From positions 1 through 64,000 of the forward strand of contig NZ_WLYK01000006.1 in assembly GCF_009707545.1 (NCBI RefSeq): a stretch of 64,000 nucleotides of DNA, written 5' to 3'. Below are positions 10,039 to 22,500 of this stretch, one piece after another; the stretch's first letter is position 1, and every line of letters starts with the position of its first letter. The stretch comes from Nakamurella alba. GTDB lineage: Bacteria; Actinomycetota; Actinomycetes; Mycobacteriales; Nakamurellaceae. The position numbers were made by a program, and so were the translations under genes. The notes below the pieces were generated by a model, which had not been told where the DNA came from, did not search any database, and saw nothing but the letters and a program-made list of their open reading frames with translations.

Positions 10039-12155
10039 TGGCCGCCCCCACCGCACCCGGGACGACCCAGGCCCCGGACGCGCCGTCCGGCATCACCCCG
10101 CCGCCCGGTCCGGTCCGGCGCCGCGGTTGGCCGCTCGGCACCGGCGCCACCGTGCTGCTCGGCACGCTGGTGGTCTGGATCGTCCTCTGGAAGATCTTCG
10201 ACGGCCGCTGGAACCTCGACATCGGCCGGTCCGAGCTGACGCCGCTGCACCGGACCCTCAACGACGTCAACGACTGGGTCGGTGCGAACCGCGACACCAG
10301 CCCGGTCTTCCTCTACTTCTTCAACTACATCCAGCTCGGCATCGAGGGTGCGGCCGACTTCTTCACCCAGCTGTTCTCGCACACCGACGTCGGTCGCGAG
10401 CTGCCGGAGATCGGCTGGCTGGGCACCACCGCACTGCTCACCGCCGTCGCGTTCGTGGTCGGCAACGCCCGGGTCGCGGCACTGACCCTGGTCGGGCTGC
10501 TCGTCATCGTCGCCCAAGGGCTGTGGGCGGAGGCGATGGACACCTTCTCGCTGGTCGCCCTCGCCGTGCTGCTGGCGCTGATCATCGGTCTGCCGCTGGG
10601 CATCTGGGCCGGCGTGAACAGCCGGGTCAACAAGATCGTGACCCCGGTGCTGGACTTCATGCAGATCCTGCCGGCGTTCGCCTACCTGGCCCCGCTGGCG
10701 CTGATCTTCATGATCGGCCCGGCCCCGGCGGTGGTCACCACCTGGATCTACGCCATCCCGCCGGTCATCCGGCTGACCGCGCACGGCATCCGGCAGGTAC
10801 CGGCCACCACCCGCGAGGCCGTCGACTCGCTGGGAGCCGGTGGCGTGCAACGCCTCCGCACCATGCTGCTGCCGATGGCCAAGCGGACCATCGTGATCGG
10901 CATCAACCAGACGATCATGGCTGCGCTCTCCATGGTGACCATCGCCGCGCTGATCGGCGCACCCGGTCTCGGCCTGTCCGTGACCCAGGCGCTGCAGACC
11001 CTGGACGTCGGCGCCGCCCTGAACGCGGGCATCGCGATCGTGCTGCTGGCCATCATCTTCGACCGGGTGACCACCGCCGCCAGCGTGCGGTCGGAGAACC
11101 TGCGCCGGGCGGCCCCGCACGTGCGGCTGGTCCGGCGGTACGCGGTGATCGGTGCGCTGGTCCTGGCCGTGGTCGCGATCTACCTGTCCCGGACCATGCT
11201 GTGGGCCGCGGAGCCGCCCGTGCTGCCGGACCTGGGCGAGGGCATCGCCACCGTCGGCAACACCGTGGCGCAGTGGCTGCAGGACAACCTGGCCTGGTTC
11301 ACCCAGAGCATGCGGGACAACCTGACCGAGGCGATCCTGAACCCGTTGCAGGACCTGCTGTCCAACTCGCCGTGGTTCGTCGTCGGCGCCGTGCTGGTGG
11401 TGCTCGGCTACCTCGCCGGCCGCATCCGGGTGGCGGTGATCGCCGCGGTCGGGGTCGGCCTGATGGTGCTGCTGGGCGTCTGGAACGACGCGATGGTCAC
11501 GCTGGCCGCCACCCTGCTGGCGACGGTCTTCGTGATGATCCTCGGCGTGGTGTTCGGCGTCTGGATGGGCCGCTCGTCGACCGCCGACAAGGTCATCCGG
11601 CCGCTGCTGGACGCCGCGCAGACGATGCCGCCGTTCGTCTACCTGGTGCCCTTCCTCGCGCTGTTCGGTTCCAGCCGCTTCACCGCGATCATCGCCGCGG
11701 TGGTCTACGCGGCCCCCGCCGCCATCAAGATCATCACCGACGGTATCTCCCAGGTGCCGTCGACGACGGTGGAGGCGGCGATCTCCACCGGATCGACGAA
11801 CTGGCAGGTGATCACCAAGGTGCAGATCCCGATGGCCGCCAAGTCCATCGGCCTGGCCTTCAACCAGGGGCTCATCTACTCGCTGTCGATGGTGGTCATC
11901 GGCGGCATGGTCGGAGCCGGCGCCCTCGGCTACGACGTGATCGCCGGGCTCAACCAGCTCGACCTCTTCGGCAAGGGGCTGTCCGCCGGACTGACCTTGG
12001 TGGTGATGGGCATCGTGCTCGACCGCATCACCCAGGCCGCGGCCGACCGGTCCGGGCGCGCCTCCGGACCGGCGATCCCGCCGCGCAGGAAGACCACCTC
12101 CGGCACCACCGATCCCACCCTGACCGCCACCGCGCCGGCCGCCGCCGGCGTCTGA
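10038..12155 (+). CDS. proW: Betaine-type ABC permease with two fused transmembrane domains
   Basis: At 705 residues this is about twice a usual ProW. It holds two BPD_transp_1 permease domains in tandem, each with its own EAA loop that contacts the ATPase: one near residue 260 (REAVDSLGAGGVQRLRTMLLPMA) and one near 578 (VEAAISTGSTNWQVITKVQIPMA). Each is followed by a matching LSMVxI...G segment. The halves are clearly related but diverged, and are separated by an amphipathic stretch (about 395-455). A proline-rich N-terminal tail precedes the first membrane span. One chain may therefore form the whole pore. Coupled to the ATPase gene; followed after 174 bp of C/A-rich sequence by the binding protein. 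Confidence 0.9.
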
Positions 12156-12329
12156 CGGTCCGACCCTACGGCCCATCCACCACCACCGACCCGCCGCCAC
12201 CATCCATCCACTGCCAAGACCCACGACGCACCATCTGCACCGCCGCCGGCCGGCATCCGCCCGACCGACATCCAGCGATCCCCGCCCACCGATCGGCCGG
12301 TCCCGGCCAGTCACCCACGAGGAGAATCG

Positions 12330-13442
12330 ATGTCACTGCGATCGACCCGGCGATCCGGACGGACGGCCACCCGGCTGTCCGCCGGGGTCGCCACCGCGAC
12401 CCTGCTGCTCACCGCAGCGGCCTGTGGCGGCGCCACGGTGAACGACACCGGCGCCGGCGCCACCACCCCTGCGGCCACCAGCCCGGCGGCGACCGGCGCG
12501 AGCGCATCCGGGTCGGCCACCGGAACCGCGACGGGCTCTGCGACCGGCTCGGCCACGGGTTCCGCGACCGGCAGCATGGTCCCGGTCACCGGCGAGTGCG
12601 GCACCGTCAACCTGGCGATGAACGACTGGGTGGGCTACACCGCCGACGCCGCCGTCTACACCTACGTGGCGGAGAAGGAGCTCGGCTGCAAGGTCGAGCA
12701 GAAGTCGCTCAAGGAGGAGATCGCCTGGCAGGGCTTCGGTTCCGGCCAGGTCGATGCCGTCATCGAGAACTGGGGCCACGCCGACCTGGTCGAGAAGTAC
12801 ATCGACCAGCAGCAGACCGCCGTGGACGGCGGGCCCACCGGCAACATCGGGTACATCGGCTGGTACGTGCCGCCGTGGCTGGCCAAGGAGCACCCGGACA
12901 TCCTGCAGTGGGAGAACCTGAACAAGTACGCCGAGAACTTCAAGACCTCCGAGTCCGGCGACAAGGGCCAGCTGCTCGACGGCGACCCGACCTTCGTCAC
13001 CAACGACGAGGCCCTGGTGCAGAACCTCGACCTGAACTTCGAGGTCGTCTACGCCGGTTCGGAAGCCGCGCTGATCAAGGCCTTCCAGGATGCCGAGACC
13101 AACAAGAAGTGGGTGCTCGGCTACTTCTACTCGCCGCAGTGGTTCCTCTCCGAGGTCCCGCTGGAGAAGGTCGCGCTGCCGCCGTACACCGAGGGCTGTG
13201 ACGCCGATGCCGAGAAGGTCGCCTGCGACTACCCCGAGTACAAGCTGAACAAGATCATGTCGAAGACCTTCGCCGAGGGCGGCTCCAGCGGCGCCGCGCT
13301 GATGAAGAACTTCAACTGGACCAACGACGACCAGAACCTGGTCGCGAAGTACATCACCGCCGACGGCATGACCCCCGAGGCCGCCGCCGAGAAGTGGGTG
13401 ACCGACAACCCCGACAAGGTGAACGCCTGGCTGGGCAAGTGA
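12330..13442 (+). CDS. proX: Glycine betaine-type ABC substrate-binding lipoprotein
   Basis: Captures the ligand outside the membrane. The 370-residue precursor starts with a positively charged signal peptide and a lipobox (LLLTAAAC, Cys at about 31). Next is a low-complexity Thr/Ala/Gly/Ser linker with GSATGTATGSATGSATGS repeats (about 55-80), a flexible tether to the cell surface. The OpuAC/ProX-type domain follows (VNLAMNDWVGYTADAAVYTYVAE, IENWGHADLVEKYI, WVLGYFYSPQW). The family cages quaternary ammonium groups with aromatic residues, and several Trp/Tyr are in suitable positions. Start supported by CGAGGAGAATCG. A strong hairpin follows the stop. Confidence 0.92.
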   Translation: MSLRSTRRSGRTATRLSAGVATATLLLTAAACGGATVNDTGAGATTPAATSPAATGASASGSATGTATGSATGSATGSATGSMVPVTGECGTVNLAMNDWVGYTADAAVYTYVAEKELGCKVEQKSLKEEIAWQGFGSGQVDAVIENWGHADLVEKYIDQQQTAVDGGPTGNIGYIGWYVPPWLAKEHPDILQWENLNKYAENFKTSESGDKGQLLDGDPTFVTNDEALVQNLDLNFEVVYAGSEAALIKAFQDAETNKKWVLGYFYSPQWFLSEVPLEKVALPPYTEGCDADAEKVACDYPEYKLNKIMSKTFAEGGSSGAALMKNFNWTNDDQNLVAKYITADGMTPEAAAEKWVTDNPDKVNAWLGK

Positions 13443-13460
13443 TCCCGTCCTGAACACCGG

Positions 13461-13496
13461 CCGGCCGGGCACCGCGATCCCGTGGTGCCCGGCCGG
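13461..13496 (+). terminator. Hairpin terminator after the ABC operon
   Basis: CCGGCCGGGCACC (13461-13473) pairs perfectly with 13484-13496 over 13 bp around a 10-nt loop, 18 bp after the proX stop. No T-tract. The rest of the 464-bp gap up to 13724 showed nothing recognisable. Confidence 0.65.
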
Positions 13497-13723
13497 TCCG
13501 CAGGCCACAGCGTCTCCGCCGCTGGCAGCAGCGGGCATCGGCCCGACGACACCCGGAGCGACCTCGGCGGAACCGCCCGTCGGATGCCGGGGGCGCCGGG
13601 GCACGACGGCGGGACCCCGGCACCACGGCTGTCGGTCCGCACCACGCCGCGGCATCGAGGACCGTGACGCCACCCCCCATCGACGGACCCCCAACGGCCA
13701 CACGGTGATCCGGCCCCCACCAC

Positions 13724-13751
13724 TTGACACCCACCACCGGTCACCTAGGCT
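13724..13751 (+). promoter_or_regulatory. Candidate promoter of the dimethylglycine/sarcosine genes
   Basis: TTGACA (13724-13729), 16 bp, TAGGCT (13746-13751), followed 5 bp later by the first dyad. It should drive the dehydrogenase gene at 13907 and possibly the downstream glyA-sox genes. Confidence 0.55.
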
Positions 13752-13756
13752 GGTGT

Positions 13757-13788
13757 TGCACCAGATGCATCGCGTTGCACAGTTCGCA
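13757..13788. promoter_or_regulatory. Paired 13-bp dyads, probable IclR operator
   Basis: TGCACCAGATGCA (13757-13769) and TGCACAGTTCGCA (13776-13788) start 19 bp apart. The arms are weaker than at 5514 and 7097, but spacing and TGC-N7-GCA ends are the same. GCAACTG follows both this second dyad and the first dyad at 5514. Confidence 0.6.
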
Positions 13789-13906
13789 ACTGGGTGCCCC
13801 GCAGCTCGATCACCCACAGCACCAAAACCCTGCAGTACCGCACACCCGAAACATCAGGCACAGACCGGCATCCCAGCCCCAGTGCGCACATCCGGCGGAG
13901 GTATCC

Positions 13907-16438
13907 ATGACGGGACCCAAGGTCGTCATCATCGGCGCCGGGATCGTCGGCGCCAGCCTGGCCGACGAACTGACCGCGCGCGGCTGGACCGAGATCACCG
14001 TGCTGGAAGCCGGTCCGCTGCCCGCCGCCGGCGGATCCACCTCGCACGCACCAGGTGTCGTCTTCCAGACCAACGGCACCAAGGTGATGAGCGACTTCGC
14101 CCGCTACACGGTGGAGAAGTTTTCCGCGCTGACCTGGCAGGGCGATCCCTGCTACCTGCCGGTCGGCGGCCTGGAGATCGCCACCACCCCTGAGCGCGCC
14201 CGGGAACTGCAGCGCCGCTTCGGATTTGCGCAGTCGTGGGGCGTCCCCGGGGCACAGCTGCTGGACCCGGAGCAGACCGTCGCGATGTGGGACCTGCTCG
14301 AGCCGTCGACGGTGCACGGCGGGCTGTTCGTGCCGCAGGACGGCATCGCCAAGGCCGTCCGCGCCGTCGCCGCCCAGCTGGCCCGCGCCACCGAGCGCGG
14401 TGCGACCGTACGCGACCGCACCCAGGTGCTCGACATCCTCACCAGCGGCGACAAGGTCACCGGGGTCCGCACCGACAACGGTGATCTGGACGCCGATGTC
14501 GTCGTCTGCTGTGCCGGCATCTGGGGTCCGACGGTGGCCGGCCTGGTCGGCCAGACGCTGGCGCTGACGCCACTCGCCCACCAGTTCGCCTGGACCGGAC
14601 CGGTCGCCCCGCTCGCCGGCCGCACCACCGAGTCGGTCCGCCCGGTGCTGCGTCACCAGGACGCCGACCTGTACTACCGGGAGAACGGCACCGGGATGGG
14701 CATCGGCTCCTACCGGCACCGGCCGATGCCCGTCCGGCAGGACGAGCTGCGGGCCTGGTCCGACTTCGACTCCATGGACTCCCTGCACGGCCAACCCTCG
14801 GTGCTGGAGTTCACCCCCGCCGACTTCGAGTTCCCGATCGCGGAGACCCGGCGGATCATGCCCGGGATCTTCGACGCGGACGGGCATCTCGAGCTCGCGA
14901 ACCCGTTCAACGGTGTCTTCTCGTTCACCACCGACAACATGCCGCTGCTCGGTCCGCACGCCACCCTGGACGGGTTCTGGACCGCCGAGGCGGTGTGGGT
15001 GACCCACTCCGCCGGCGTCGCGAAGGCGATGGCCGAGTGGATCGTCGACGGGCACTCCACGTTCGACCTGCACTCCTGCGACCTCAACCGGTTCGAGGTG
15101 CACCAGCTGGCGCCGGCCTACATCGAGGCCAAGGACTGCCAGAACTTCGTCGAGGTCTACGACATCCTGCACCCGCTGCAGCCGATGGAGCACTCCCGGC
15201 CGCTGCGCACCTCGCCCTTCTACCCGCGGCAACAGGAACTCGGCGCGGTCTTCCTGGAGGCCAACGGCTGGGAGCGGCCGCACTGGTACGAGGCGAACGC
15301 CGGCCTGCTGGACTCCGACCGCAACACCGGCTGGCACATGCCCTCCCCCGACGACTGGGCGGCGCAGTTCTGGTCCCCGGTCATCGCCGCGGAGGCCTCC
15401 ATCACCCGCACCGACGTGGCGCTCTACGACATGACCGCGCTCAAGCGGCTGGAGGTCACCGGTCCCGGGGCCACCGTCTTCCTGCAGTCGATGGTCACCG
15501 GCAAGATCGACAAGTCGGTCGGGTCGGTCACCTACTGCCTGATGCTCGACGCCGACGGCGGCGTGCGGTCCGACGTCACCGTCGCCCGGCTCGCGCCGGA
15601 GCGGTACCAGGTCGGCGCCAACGGCGCGATCGACCTCGACTGGTTGCTGCGCGCACTGCGCCGCAGCGACCAGGCGGACACCGTGCAGGTCCGGGACATC
15701 ACGGCCGGCACCTGCTGCATCGGCATCTGGGGCCCGAAGGCCCGCGAGGTCGTCCAGCAGCTCACCGGCGAGGACTTCTCGCACGCCGGCTTCAAGTACT
15801 TCCGCGCCAAGGAGTGCTACCTGGGCACGGTGAAGGTCACCGCGATGCGGCTGTCCTACGTCGGCGAGCTGGGCTGGGAGCTCTACACCACCGCCGACCA
15901 GGGGCTGGCGCTGTGGGACCTGCTGATGCGGACCGGCGCCGAGCACGGCATCATCGCCGCCGGCCGCGGCGCGTTCAACGCGCTCCGCATCGAGAAGGGC
16001 TACCGGTCCTTCGGCGGTGACATGACCGGCGAGCACGGCCCGGACGAGTCCGGGCTGTCCTTCGCGGTCAAGGGCGACCTGGAGTTCCACGGCAAGGCCG
16101 GCCTGGCAGCCCGGCCGGCGCCGACGTCCCGGCTCTGCCTGCTCACCCTGGAGTCGCCGGCCGGCGGCGACGGCCCCGACCACATCGTCCTCGGCTCCGA
16201 GCCGGTCTATGCGGTCAGCGCCGAGAGTGCTGCCGGCACTGCGGACACGGCGGTCGGCTACGTGACCTCCGCGGCCTACTCCTACACGCTGGGTGTCCCG
16301 CTCGCCTACGCCTGGCTGCCGACTGCCCTCGCCGTGCCCGGCAGCGAGGTGGAGGTGGGCTGGTTCGACCGGCGTTACCGCGCCGTGGTCACCGCCGAGC
16401 CGGCCTTCGACCCGGAGATGAAGAAGATCCGGTGCTGA
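13907..16438 (+). CDS. FAD-dependent dimethylglycine/sarcosine dehydrogenase (oxidase)
   Basis: Oxidatively demethylates N-methylglycines, passing the methyl carbon to tetrahydrofolate. The 843-residue protein starts with a DAO-type FAD domain ([25 protein letters not shown] at about 44-51, where family members attach FAD through His). A FAO_M linker domain and a C-terminal GCV_T/folate-binding half follow from about 460 ([36 protein letters not shown]). This is the layout of Arthrobacter dimethylglycine oxidase and of mammalian DMGDH/SARDH. Because a heterotetrameric sarcosine oxidase is encoded downstream, dimethylglycine is the likelier substrate. GGCGGAGG precedes ATG 13907; the ORF extends upstream through the operator and is not used there. 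Confidence 0.85.
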   Translation: MTGPKVVIIGAGIVGASLADELTARGWTEITVLEAGPLPAAGGSTSHAPGVVFQTNGTKVMSDFARYTVEKFSALTWQGDPCYLPVGGLEIATTPERARELQRRFGFAQSWGVPGAQLLDPEQTVAMWDLLEPSTVHGGLFVPQDGIAKAVRAVAAQLARATERGATVRDRTQVLDILTSGDKVTGVRTDNGDLDADVVVCCAGIWGPTVAGLVGQTLALTPLAHQFAWTGPVAPLAGRTTESVRPVLRHQDADLYYRENGTGMGIGSYRHRPMPVRQDELRAWSDFDSMDSLHGQPSVLEFTPADFEFPIAETRRIMPGIFDADGHLELANPFNGVFSFTTDNMPLLGPHATLDGFWTAEAVWVTHSAGVAKAMAEWIVDGHSTFDLHSCDLNRFEVHQLAPAYIEAKDCQNFVEVYDILHPLQPMEHSRPLRTSPFYPRQQELGAVFLEANGWERPHWYEANAGLLDSDRNTGWHMPSPDDWAAQFWSPVIAAEASITRTDVALYDMTALKRLEVTGPGATVFLQSMVTGKIDKSVGSVTYCLMLDADGGVRSDVTVARLAPERYQVGANGAIDLDWLLRALRRSDQADTVQVRDITAGTCCIGIWGPKAREVVQQLTGEDFSHAGFKYFRAKECYLGTVKVTAMRLSYVGELGWELYTTADQGLALWDLLMRTGAEHGIIAAGRGAFNALRIEKGYRSFGGDMTGEHGPDESGLSFAVKGDLEFHGKAGLAARPAPTSRLCLLTLESPAGGDGPDHIVLGSEPVYAVSAESAAGTADTAVGYVTSAAYSYTLGVPLAYAWLPTALAVPGSEVEVGWFDRRYRAVVTAEPAFDPEMKKIRC

Positions 16439-16604
16439 CCGCCCTGCCCCCGGACCTTGCGCCTGTGATCCTGACCTGCGCGGCCGTCCCGGTTCGTCGT
16501 TCCGGCGCCGGGTCACTACCGTTGTCCGCGGTGCGACCGGCGCTGCTGCCGTCGCATGTCATCGCCCGCGGCCGCGGGCACGACCCGCAGGAGACACGAC
16601 ACCC

Positions 16605-17912
16605 ATGACCGCAGCCACCGACACGACCACCTGGCCGGGCCTGGACGCACCCCTGGAGCAGGCCGATCCCGAGGTCGCGGCTGCCATCGCGGCCGAGCTG
16701 CACCGCCAGCAGTCCACCCTGGAGATGATCGCCAGCGAGAACTTCGCGGCGGTCGCCGCGATGCAGGCGCAGGGCAGCGTGCTGACCAACAAGTACGCCG
16801 AGGGTTACCCGGGCCGCCGCTACTACGGTGGCTGCGAGAACGTCGACGTCATCGAGCGGCTGGCCATCGAGCGGATCAAGGGCCTGTTCGGTGCCGGGTT
16901 CGCCAACGTCCAGCCGCACTCCGGCGCCCAGGCGAACGCCGCCGCGATGCAGGCGCTGATCAAGCCCGGCGACACCATCCTCGGCCTGTCGCTGGCGCAC
17001 GGCGGCCACCTCACCCACGGCATGCGGATCAACTTCTCCGGCCTGCTCTACGACGTGGCGGCGTACGAGGTGTCCAAGGAGGACCACCGCGTCGACATGG
17101 AGGAGGTGGCCCGGCTGGCCCGCGCCCACCGGCCCAAGCTGATCATCGCCGGCTGGTCGGCCTACCCGCGGCAGTTGGACTTCGCGCGATTCCGGGAGAT
17201 CGCCGACGAGGTCGGCGCCTACCTGATGGTCGACATGGCGCACTTCGCCGGCCTGGTGGCCGCCGGGCTGCACCCGTCGCCGGTGCCGCACGCGCACGTC
17301 ACCACGACCACCACGCACAAGACCCTGGGCGGTCCGCGCGGCGGCGTCATCCTCACCAACGACGCCGACCTGGCCAAGAAGATCAACTCCGCGGTGTTCC
17401 CCGGCCAGCAGGGCGGCCCGTTGGAGCACGTCATCGCCGCCAAGGCCGTCGCCTTCAAGATGGCCGCGGACCCGCAGTTCACCGAGCGCGCGCAGCGCAC
17501 GATCGACGGCGCGCAGGCGCTGGCCGCCCGGCTGGTGCAGGACGACTGCGCCGCCGCCGGCGTCAAGGTGCTCACCGGCGGCACCGACGTGCACCTGGTG
17601 CTGGTCGACCTGCGCGACTCCGAGCTGGACGGCAAGCAGGCCGAGGACCGGCTGCACGACATCGGCATCACGGTGAACCGCAACGCCGTGCCGTTCGACC
17701 CGCGCCCGCCGATGGTCACCTCCGGCCTGCGGATCGGCGCCCCGGCGCTGGCCACCCGCGGCTTCGACACCGCCGACTTCGCCGAGGTCGCCGACATCAT
17801 CGCCGCCGCGCTGATCGCCCCGGTCGGCGAGCTGGACACCGACCTGGCCGCCTCGCTGCGCGCCCGCGTCTCCGCCCTGGCCGCCTCCCGCCCGCTCTAC
17901 CCCAACCTGTAA
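16605..17912 (+). CDS. glyA: Serine hydroxymethyltransferase
   Basis: PLP enzyme exchanging glycine + 5,10-methylene-tetrahydrofolate for serine + tetrahydrofolate. The 435-residue sequence carries MIASENFA, the glycine/PLP loop [22 protein letters not shown] and the Schiff-base lysine in THKTLGG (Lys at about 239). It heads the sox genes, as in Corynebacterium sarcosine oxidase operons where it converts the glycine and one-carbon unit made by SoxBDAG into serine. Another glyA elsewhere in the genome would be expected for housekeeping. CAGGAGAC lies upstream. soxB starts 15 bp after its stop. Confidence 0.95.
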   Translation: MTAATDTTTWPGLDAPLEQADPEVAAAIAAELHRQQSTLEMIASENFAAVAAMQAQGSVLTNKYAEGYPGRRYYGGCENVDVIERLAIERIKGLFGAGFANVQPHSGAQANAAAMQALIKPGDTILGLSLAHGGHLTHGMRINFSGLLYDVAAYEVSKEDHRVDMEEVARLARAHRPKLIIAGWSAYPRQLDFARFREIADEVGAYLMVDMAHFAGLVAAGLHPSPVPHAHVTTTTTHKTLGGPRGGVILTNDADLAKKINSAVFPGQQGGPLEHVIAAKAVAFKMAADPQFTERAQRTIDGAQALAARLVQDDCAAAGVKVLTGGTDVHLVLVDLRDSELDGKQAEDRLHDIGITVNRNAVPFDPRPPMVTSGLRIGAPALATRGFDTADFAEVADIIAAALIAPVGELDTDLAASLRARVSALAASRPLYPNL

Positions 17913-17927
17913 CCCGATGGGAGAACC

Positions 17928-19172
17928 GTGACCCCGCCGCTGGACCCTGGCATCCCGCCCGGTGCGGACCTGCCCGAGCATCCCGAGTTCCTCTGGCGGA
18001 ACCCGGAGCCGCGCCGGCACTACCAGGTCGTCATCATCGGCGGCGGCGGTCACGGTCTGGCCACCGCCCACTACCTCGCGCGCCGCGGCGTCACCGACGT
18101 CGCGGTGCTCGAGAAGGGCTGGCTGGCCGGCGGGAACATGGCCCGCAACACCACGATCATCCGGTCGAACTACCTGTGGGACGCCTCGGCGGCGATCTAC
18201 GAGCACTCGATGAAGCTGTGGGAGTCGCTCGACGAGGACCTGGACTACCCGATCCTGTTCTCCCAGCGCGGGGTGCTGAACCTGGACCACTCGCTGCAGG
18301 ACATCCGCGACTCCCGCCGCCGGGTGGAGGCCAACAAGCTCAACGGCGTCGACGCCGAGTGGGTGGACGCGGCCGGCGCCCAGGAGATCTGCCCGATCCT
18401 CAACATCTCCCCCGACATCCGGTACCCGGTGCTCGGCGGGACCTACCAGCCGCGCGGCGGCATCGCCAAGCACGACTACGTGGCCTGGGGTTTCGCCCGG
18501 TCGGCCGACGCCGCCGGGATCGACATCATCCAGAACTGCGAGGTCACCGGGATCGACGTCGAGCACGGCACGGTACGCGGGGTGCAGACCTCGCGCGGCC
18601 CGATCACCGCCGACCGGGTCGCGATGATCGGCGCCGGGCACTCCGCGGTGCTGGCGAGGATGGCCGGGTTCCGGCTGCCGGTGCAGTCACATCCGTTGCA
18701 GGCCCTGGTGTCCGAGCTGCTGCAGCCGGTGCACCCGACCGTCGTGATGTCCAACGCGGTGCACGTCTACGTGTCGCAGGCGCACAAGGGCGAGCTGGTG
18801 ATGGGAGCCGGCGTCGACACCTACAACGGCTACGGCCAGCGCGGCGCCTTCCACGTGATCGAACGCCAGATGTCCGCCGCCGTCGAACTCTTCCCGGTCT
18901 TCGCCCGCGCGCACGTGCTGCGCACCTGGGGCGGCATCGTCGACACCACCCCGGACGCCTCGGCGATCATGGGGCTCACCCCGGTCGAGAACCTGTTCGT
19001 CAACTGCGGCTGGGGCACCGGCGGGTTCAAGGCCACCCCTGGCGTCGGCAACGTGATGGCCGAGATGCTCGACACCGGAAAGGTTCCCGACCTCGCCGCC
19101 GAGTTCGGGCTGGACCGGTTCACCACCGGCCGGTTGGTCGACGAGCACGGCGCCGCGGCCGTGGCCCACTGA
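17928..19172 (+). CDS. soxB: Sarcosine oxidase subunit beta
   Basis: Catalytic flavin subunit of heterotetrameric sarcosine oxidase, which oxidises sarcosine to glycine with transfer of the methyl carbon to tetrahydrofolate and release of H2O2. The 414 residues have a DAO-type Rossmann motif ([21 protein letters not shown]), the conserved [14 protein letters not shown] and the [15 protein letters not shown] segment. Its His (about 182) matches the residue that binds FMN covalently in the Corynebacterium enzyme. GTG start with GGGAGAACC upstream. It lies between glyA and soxD, in the same order as known soxBDA operons. Confidence 0.95.
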   Translation: MTPPLDPGIPPGADLPEHPEFLWRNPEPRRHYQVVIIGGGGHGLATAHYLARRGVTDVAVLEKGWLAGGNMARNTTIIRSNYLWDASAAIYEHSMKLWESLDEDLDYPILFSQRGVLNLDHSLQDIRDSRRRVEANKLNGVDAEWVDAAGAQEICPILNISPDIRYPVLGGTYQPRGGIAKHDYVAWGFARSADAAGIDIIQNCEVTGIDVEHGTVRGVQTSRGPITADRVAMIGAGHSAVLARMAGFRLPVQSHPLQALVSELLQPVHPTVVMSNAVHVYVSQAHKGELVMGAGVDTYNGYGQRGAFHVIERQMSAAVELFPVFARAHVLRTWGGIVDTTPDASAIMGLTPVENLFVNCGWGTGGFKATPGVGNVMAEMLDTGKVPDLAAEFGLDRFTTGRLVDEHGAAAVAH

Positions 19173-19243
19173 TCGGCAGCGGCACCCAGGCCACTCCAGT
19201 CGCCCTGACATCCGTCGGCCGGAAGTTCCAGGAGAACCCCGTC

Positions 19244-19546
19244 ATGATGCTCATCCCCTGCCCGGAGTGCGGGCCCCGCAACGAGAACGAGTTCCACTAC
19301 GGCGGTCAGGCGCATGTCGCCTATCCGGCCGACGGCGGCGCGTCGTTGACCGACGAGGAGTGGGCGCAGTACCTGTTCTTCCGGGACAACACCAAGGGAC
19401 CGTTCGCCGAGCGCTGGTGCCACTCCGCCGGCTGCCGGCAGTGGTTCAACGCCGTGCGCGACACCGTGACCTACGAGTTCCTCGCCGTCTACCGGGCCGG
19501 ACAACCACGGCCGCACCTGCACTCCCGGGACGGGGTGTCGGCATGA
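19244..19546 (+). CDS. soxD: Sarcosine oxidase subunit delta
   Basis: Small zinc-binding subunit of heterotetrameric sarcosine oxidase, 100 residues. Metal ligands are visible in IPCPECGPRNENEF (two Cys) and in RWCHSAGCRQWF (Cys, His, Cys). Conserved YLFFRDNTKGPFAERW is present. It has no separate catalytic role known beyond structure and assembly. AGGAGA precedes the ATG pair at 19244/19247. The stop overlaps the soxA start by four bases (ATGA), implying translational coupling and matched subunit synthesis. Confidence 0.95.
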   Translation: MMLIPCPECGPRNENEFHYGGQAHVAYPADGGASLTDEEWAQYLFFRDNTKGPFAERWCHSAGCRQWFNAVRDTVTYEFLAVYRAGQPRPHLHSRDGVSA

Positions 19547-22500
19547 CCTCCTCCCGCCTCGCATCCGGCGGCCGCATCGACCGCGCCACGCCGCTGGACG
19601 TCAGCTTCGACGGCACCCCACTGCAGGCCTATGCCGGCGACACCCTGGCCTCCGCGCTGCTCGCCTCGGGCATCCGGACCGTGGCCCGGTCGGTGATGCT
19701 CGGACGTCCGCGCGGCATCACCTCCGCCGGGGTGGAGGAGTCCACCGCCCTGGTCCAGGTCGACAAGCCTTTCCCCGAACCGATGCTCACCGCCACCACG
19801 GTGCCCGCCGTCGACGGCCTCGCCGCGTCGTCGATCTGGGGACAGGGCCGGCTCGCGGAGGATCCGGACCCGGCGACCTACGACGCCGTGCACCACCACT
19901 GCGAGGTCGCGGTGATCGGCGCGGGCCCGGCCGGGCTGGCCGCGGCGGTCGCCGCGGCGAGCACCGGCGCCCGGGTGCTGTTGCTGGACGACCGCCCGCT
20001 GCCGGGCGGGAGTCTGCTCACCGAGGCGGGTGTCGCCTGGGCCGAGGGCCTGGCTGCCGCACTCGGCGCCCTGCCGAACGTCACGTACCTGCCGTCGACC
20101 ACCGTCACCGGCTACTACGACGACAACTACCTGATCGCGGTCCAGCGGTTCACCGAGCCGCTCGCGCCGGTCCGCGAGCGGGTTCGCAGGATCCGGGCCG
20201 CCGAGGTCGTGCTGGCGACCGGCGCCCACGAACGTCCGGTGGTGTTCGCCGGCAACGACGCACCCGGGGTGATGCTGGCCGGCGCCGTCCGCGAGTACCT
20301 GCTCCGCTACGGAGTTCTCGCCGGCGAGCGAGTGGTGCTGTTCACCACCCACGACGATGCCTACCCGGTGGCCGGGGACCTGCTCGCCGCCGGCGCCCAG
20401 GTGGTCGTGGTGGACCCCCGCACGCCGCCGGAGCAGTCGACCGACGTGCCGCTGCCGCCGGTGCCCACCGGCACCGTGCTGGCCGGGTCCGTGGTGACCG
20501 GCACGGTGACCGACGAGGCCGGCGAACTGGTGGCGGTCCGGGTGCGGACGCACAGCGGCGCGGCCGTCGAACTACCGGCCGACGTGCTGGCCGTCTCCGG
20601 TGGTTGGAACCCGGCCGTGCACCTGTACTCCCAGGCCGGCGGCAAGCTCGAGTTCTCCGACACCGCAGGTGCTTTCGTCCCCGCGGGCGGCGGCCGCCAC
20701 CGGCTGACCGTCGCCGGCGCGGCGGCCGGTCTGCGCACCACCGCCGAGATCGTCGACGACGGCGAGCGGGCCGGCGCATCCGCCGCCGAGGCCGCGATCG
20801 GCACCGCGGGCGCACTGCGGCACGAGTTCGTGCCCGCCGGGGTGCCGGACCTGGCTGCCCCGGACGACGGCCTATCGGAGTACCCGGAACCCGCCGCCCG
20901 GCTCTACCTGGTGGACGAGCCCGACGTCCCGGTCGCCGGGATGACCACCCACTTCGTCGACCTGCAAAGGGATGTCACCGTGGCGGACCTGGCCCGGGCC
21001 ACCGGCGCCGGCCTGCTGTCCGTCGAGCACGTCAAGCGGTACACCACCGCAGGTACCGCCCACGACCAGGGCAAGACCTCCGGGGTGCTGACCACGGGCG
21101 TGGTGGCGCACCTGCTCGGCGTGCAGCCGGGAGAGCTGGGCACCACCACGTTCCGGCCGCCGTTCACCCCGATCGCGTTCGCCACCCTGGCCGGGCGCGA
21201 GCGCGGGCAGCTCTTCGACCCGGTGCGCACCACCGGCGCGCACGGCTGGCATGTCGCGCGCGGCGCGCTGTTCGAGAACGTCGGGCAGTGGAAGCGCCCC
21301 TGGTACTACCCGGCCACACTGCCGGGCGGTGGGGTCGAGGACATCGAGGCCGCCGTGCTGCGCGAATGTGCCGCCGCCCGTGCGGGTGTCGCCTTCATGG
21401 ACGGTTCGACCCTGGGCAAGATCGAGGTCACCGGGCCGGACGCCGGCGCCTTCCTGGACCTGCTCTACACCAACCTGATGTCGACGCTGAAGGTCGGCAT
21501 GGTCCGGTACGGGGTGATGTGCGGGGTCGACGGCATGGTCATCGACGACGGCACCGTGTTCCGGCTGGACGAGCACCGGTTCCTCGTCACCACCACCACC
21601 GGCAATGCCGCGAAGATCCTGGACTGGATGGAGGAGTGGCACCAGACGGAGTGGCCTGCGATGCAGGTGTGGTGCACCTCGGTCACCGAGCAGTGGGCGA
21701 CCATGGCGGTGGTGGGACCGCTGTCCCGCACGCTGGTCGGGGCGCTCGCCCCGGGTCTCGACGCGGCCCAGGAGTCGTTCCCCTTCATGGCCTGGCGGGA
21801 CACCGAGGTGGCCGGGCTGCCGGCCCGGGTCGCGCGGATCTCCTTCTCCGGCGAGCTGGCCTTCGAGATCAACGTGGCATGGTCCGACGCGGCGGCACTC
21901 TGGGACGCCGCCTGGGCGGCCGGCGAGCCGATCGGACTCACCCCCTACGGCACCGAGACCATGCACGTGCTGCGGGCCGAGAAGGGTTTCCCCATCGTCG
22001 GTCAGGACACCGACGGTACGATCACCCCGCAGGACCTGGGGATGTCGTGGGTGGTGTCGAAGAAGAAGGCCGACTACATCGGCAAGCGCTCGCACGCCCG
22101 GCCGGACAACTCCCGCGCCGACCGCAAGCACTTGGTCGGGCTGCTGCCGGAGGACCCGGACCTGCTGCTGCCGGAGGGATCCCAGATCGTCGGGACCGCC
22201 GCGCTCGGCGCACCGCCGGTGCCGATGCTGGGTCACGTCACCTCGTCCTACCGCTCCGCGGCGCTCGGCCGGCCGTTCGCGCTGGCACTGTGCAAGGGCG
22301 GGCGGGACCTGATCGGCGAGACCGTGTGGGTGGTGGTCGGGGACGTGCCGCGACCGGTGACGGTGACCTCGATGGTGCTGGTGGACCCGGACGGCGCCCG
22401 CCGCGACGGTGATCCCGCCGTCGAGGTACCCGCAGTGCGTCCGGTGACACCGTCGGCGCACCTGCCGGTCTCGCCGCTGGCCGGGTGGACCGACCGGTTC

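Noticed and set aside
16544-16556. Single TGC-N7-GCA dyad upstream of glyA as another IclR site
   Set aside because: TGCTGCCGTCGCA has no partner 19 bp away and poor arms; a lone match is expected by chance in a window this size.
16439-16604. Glycine riboswitch before glyA
   Set aside because: The 166-bp gap lacks the conserved glycine aptamer core sequences; no paired aptamer structure was seen.
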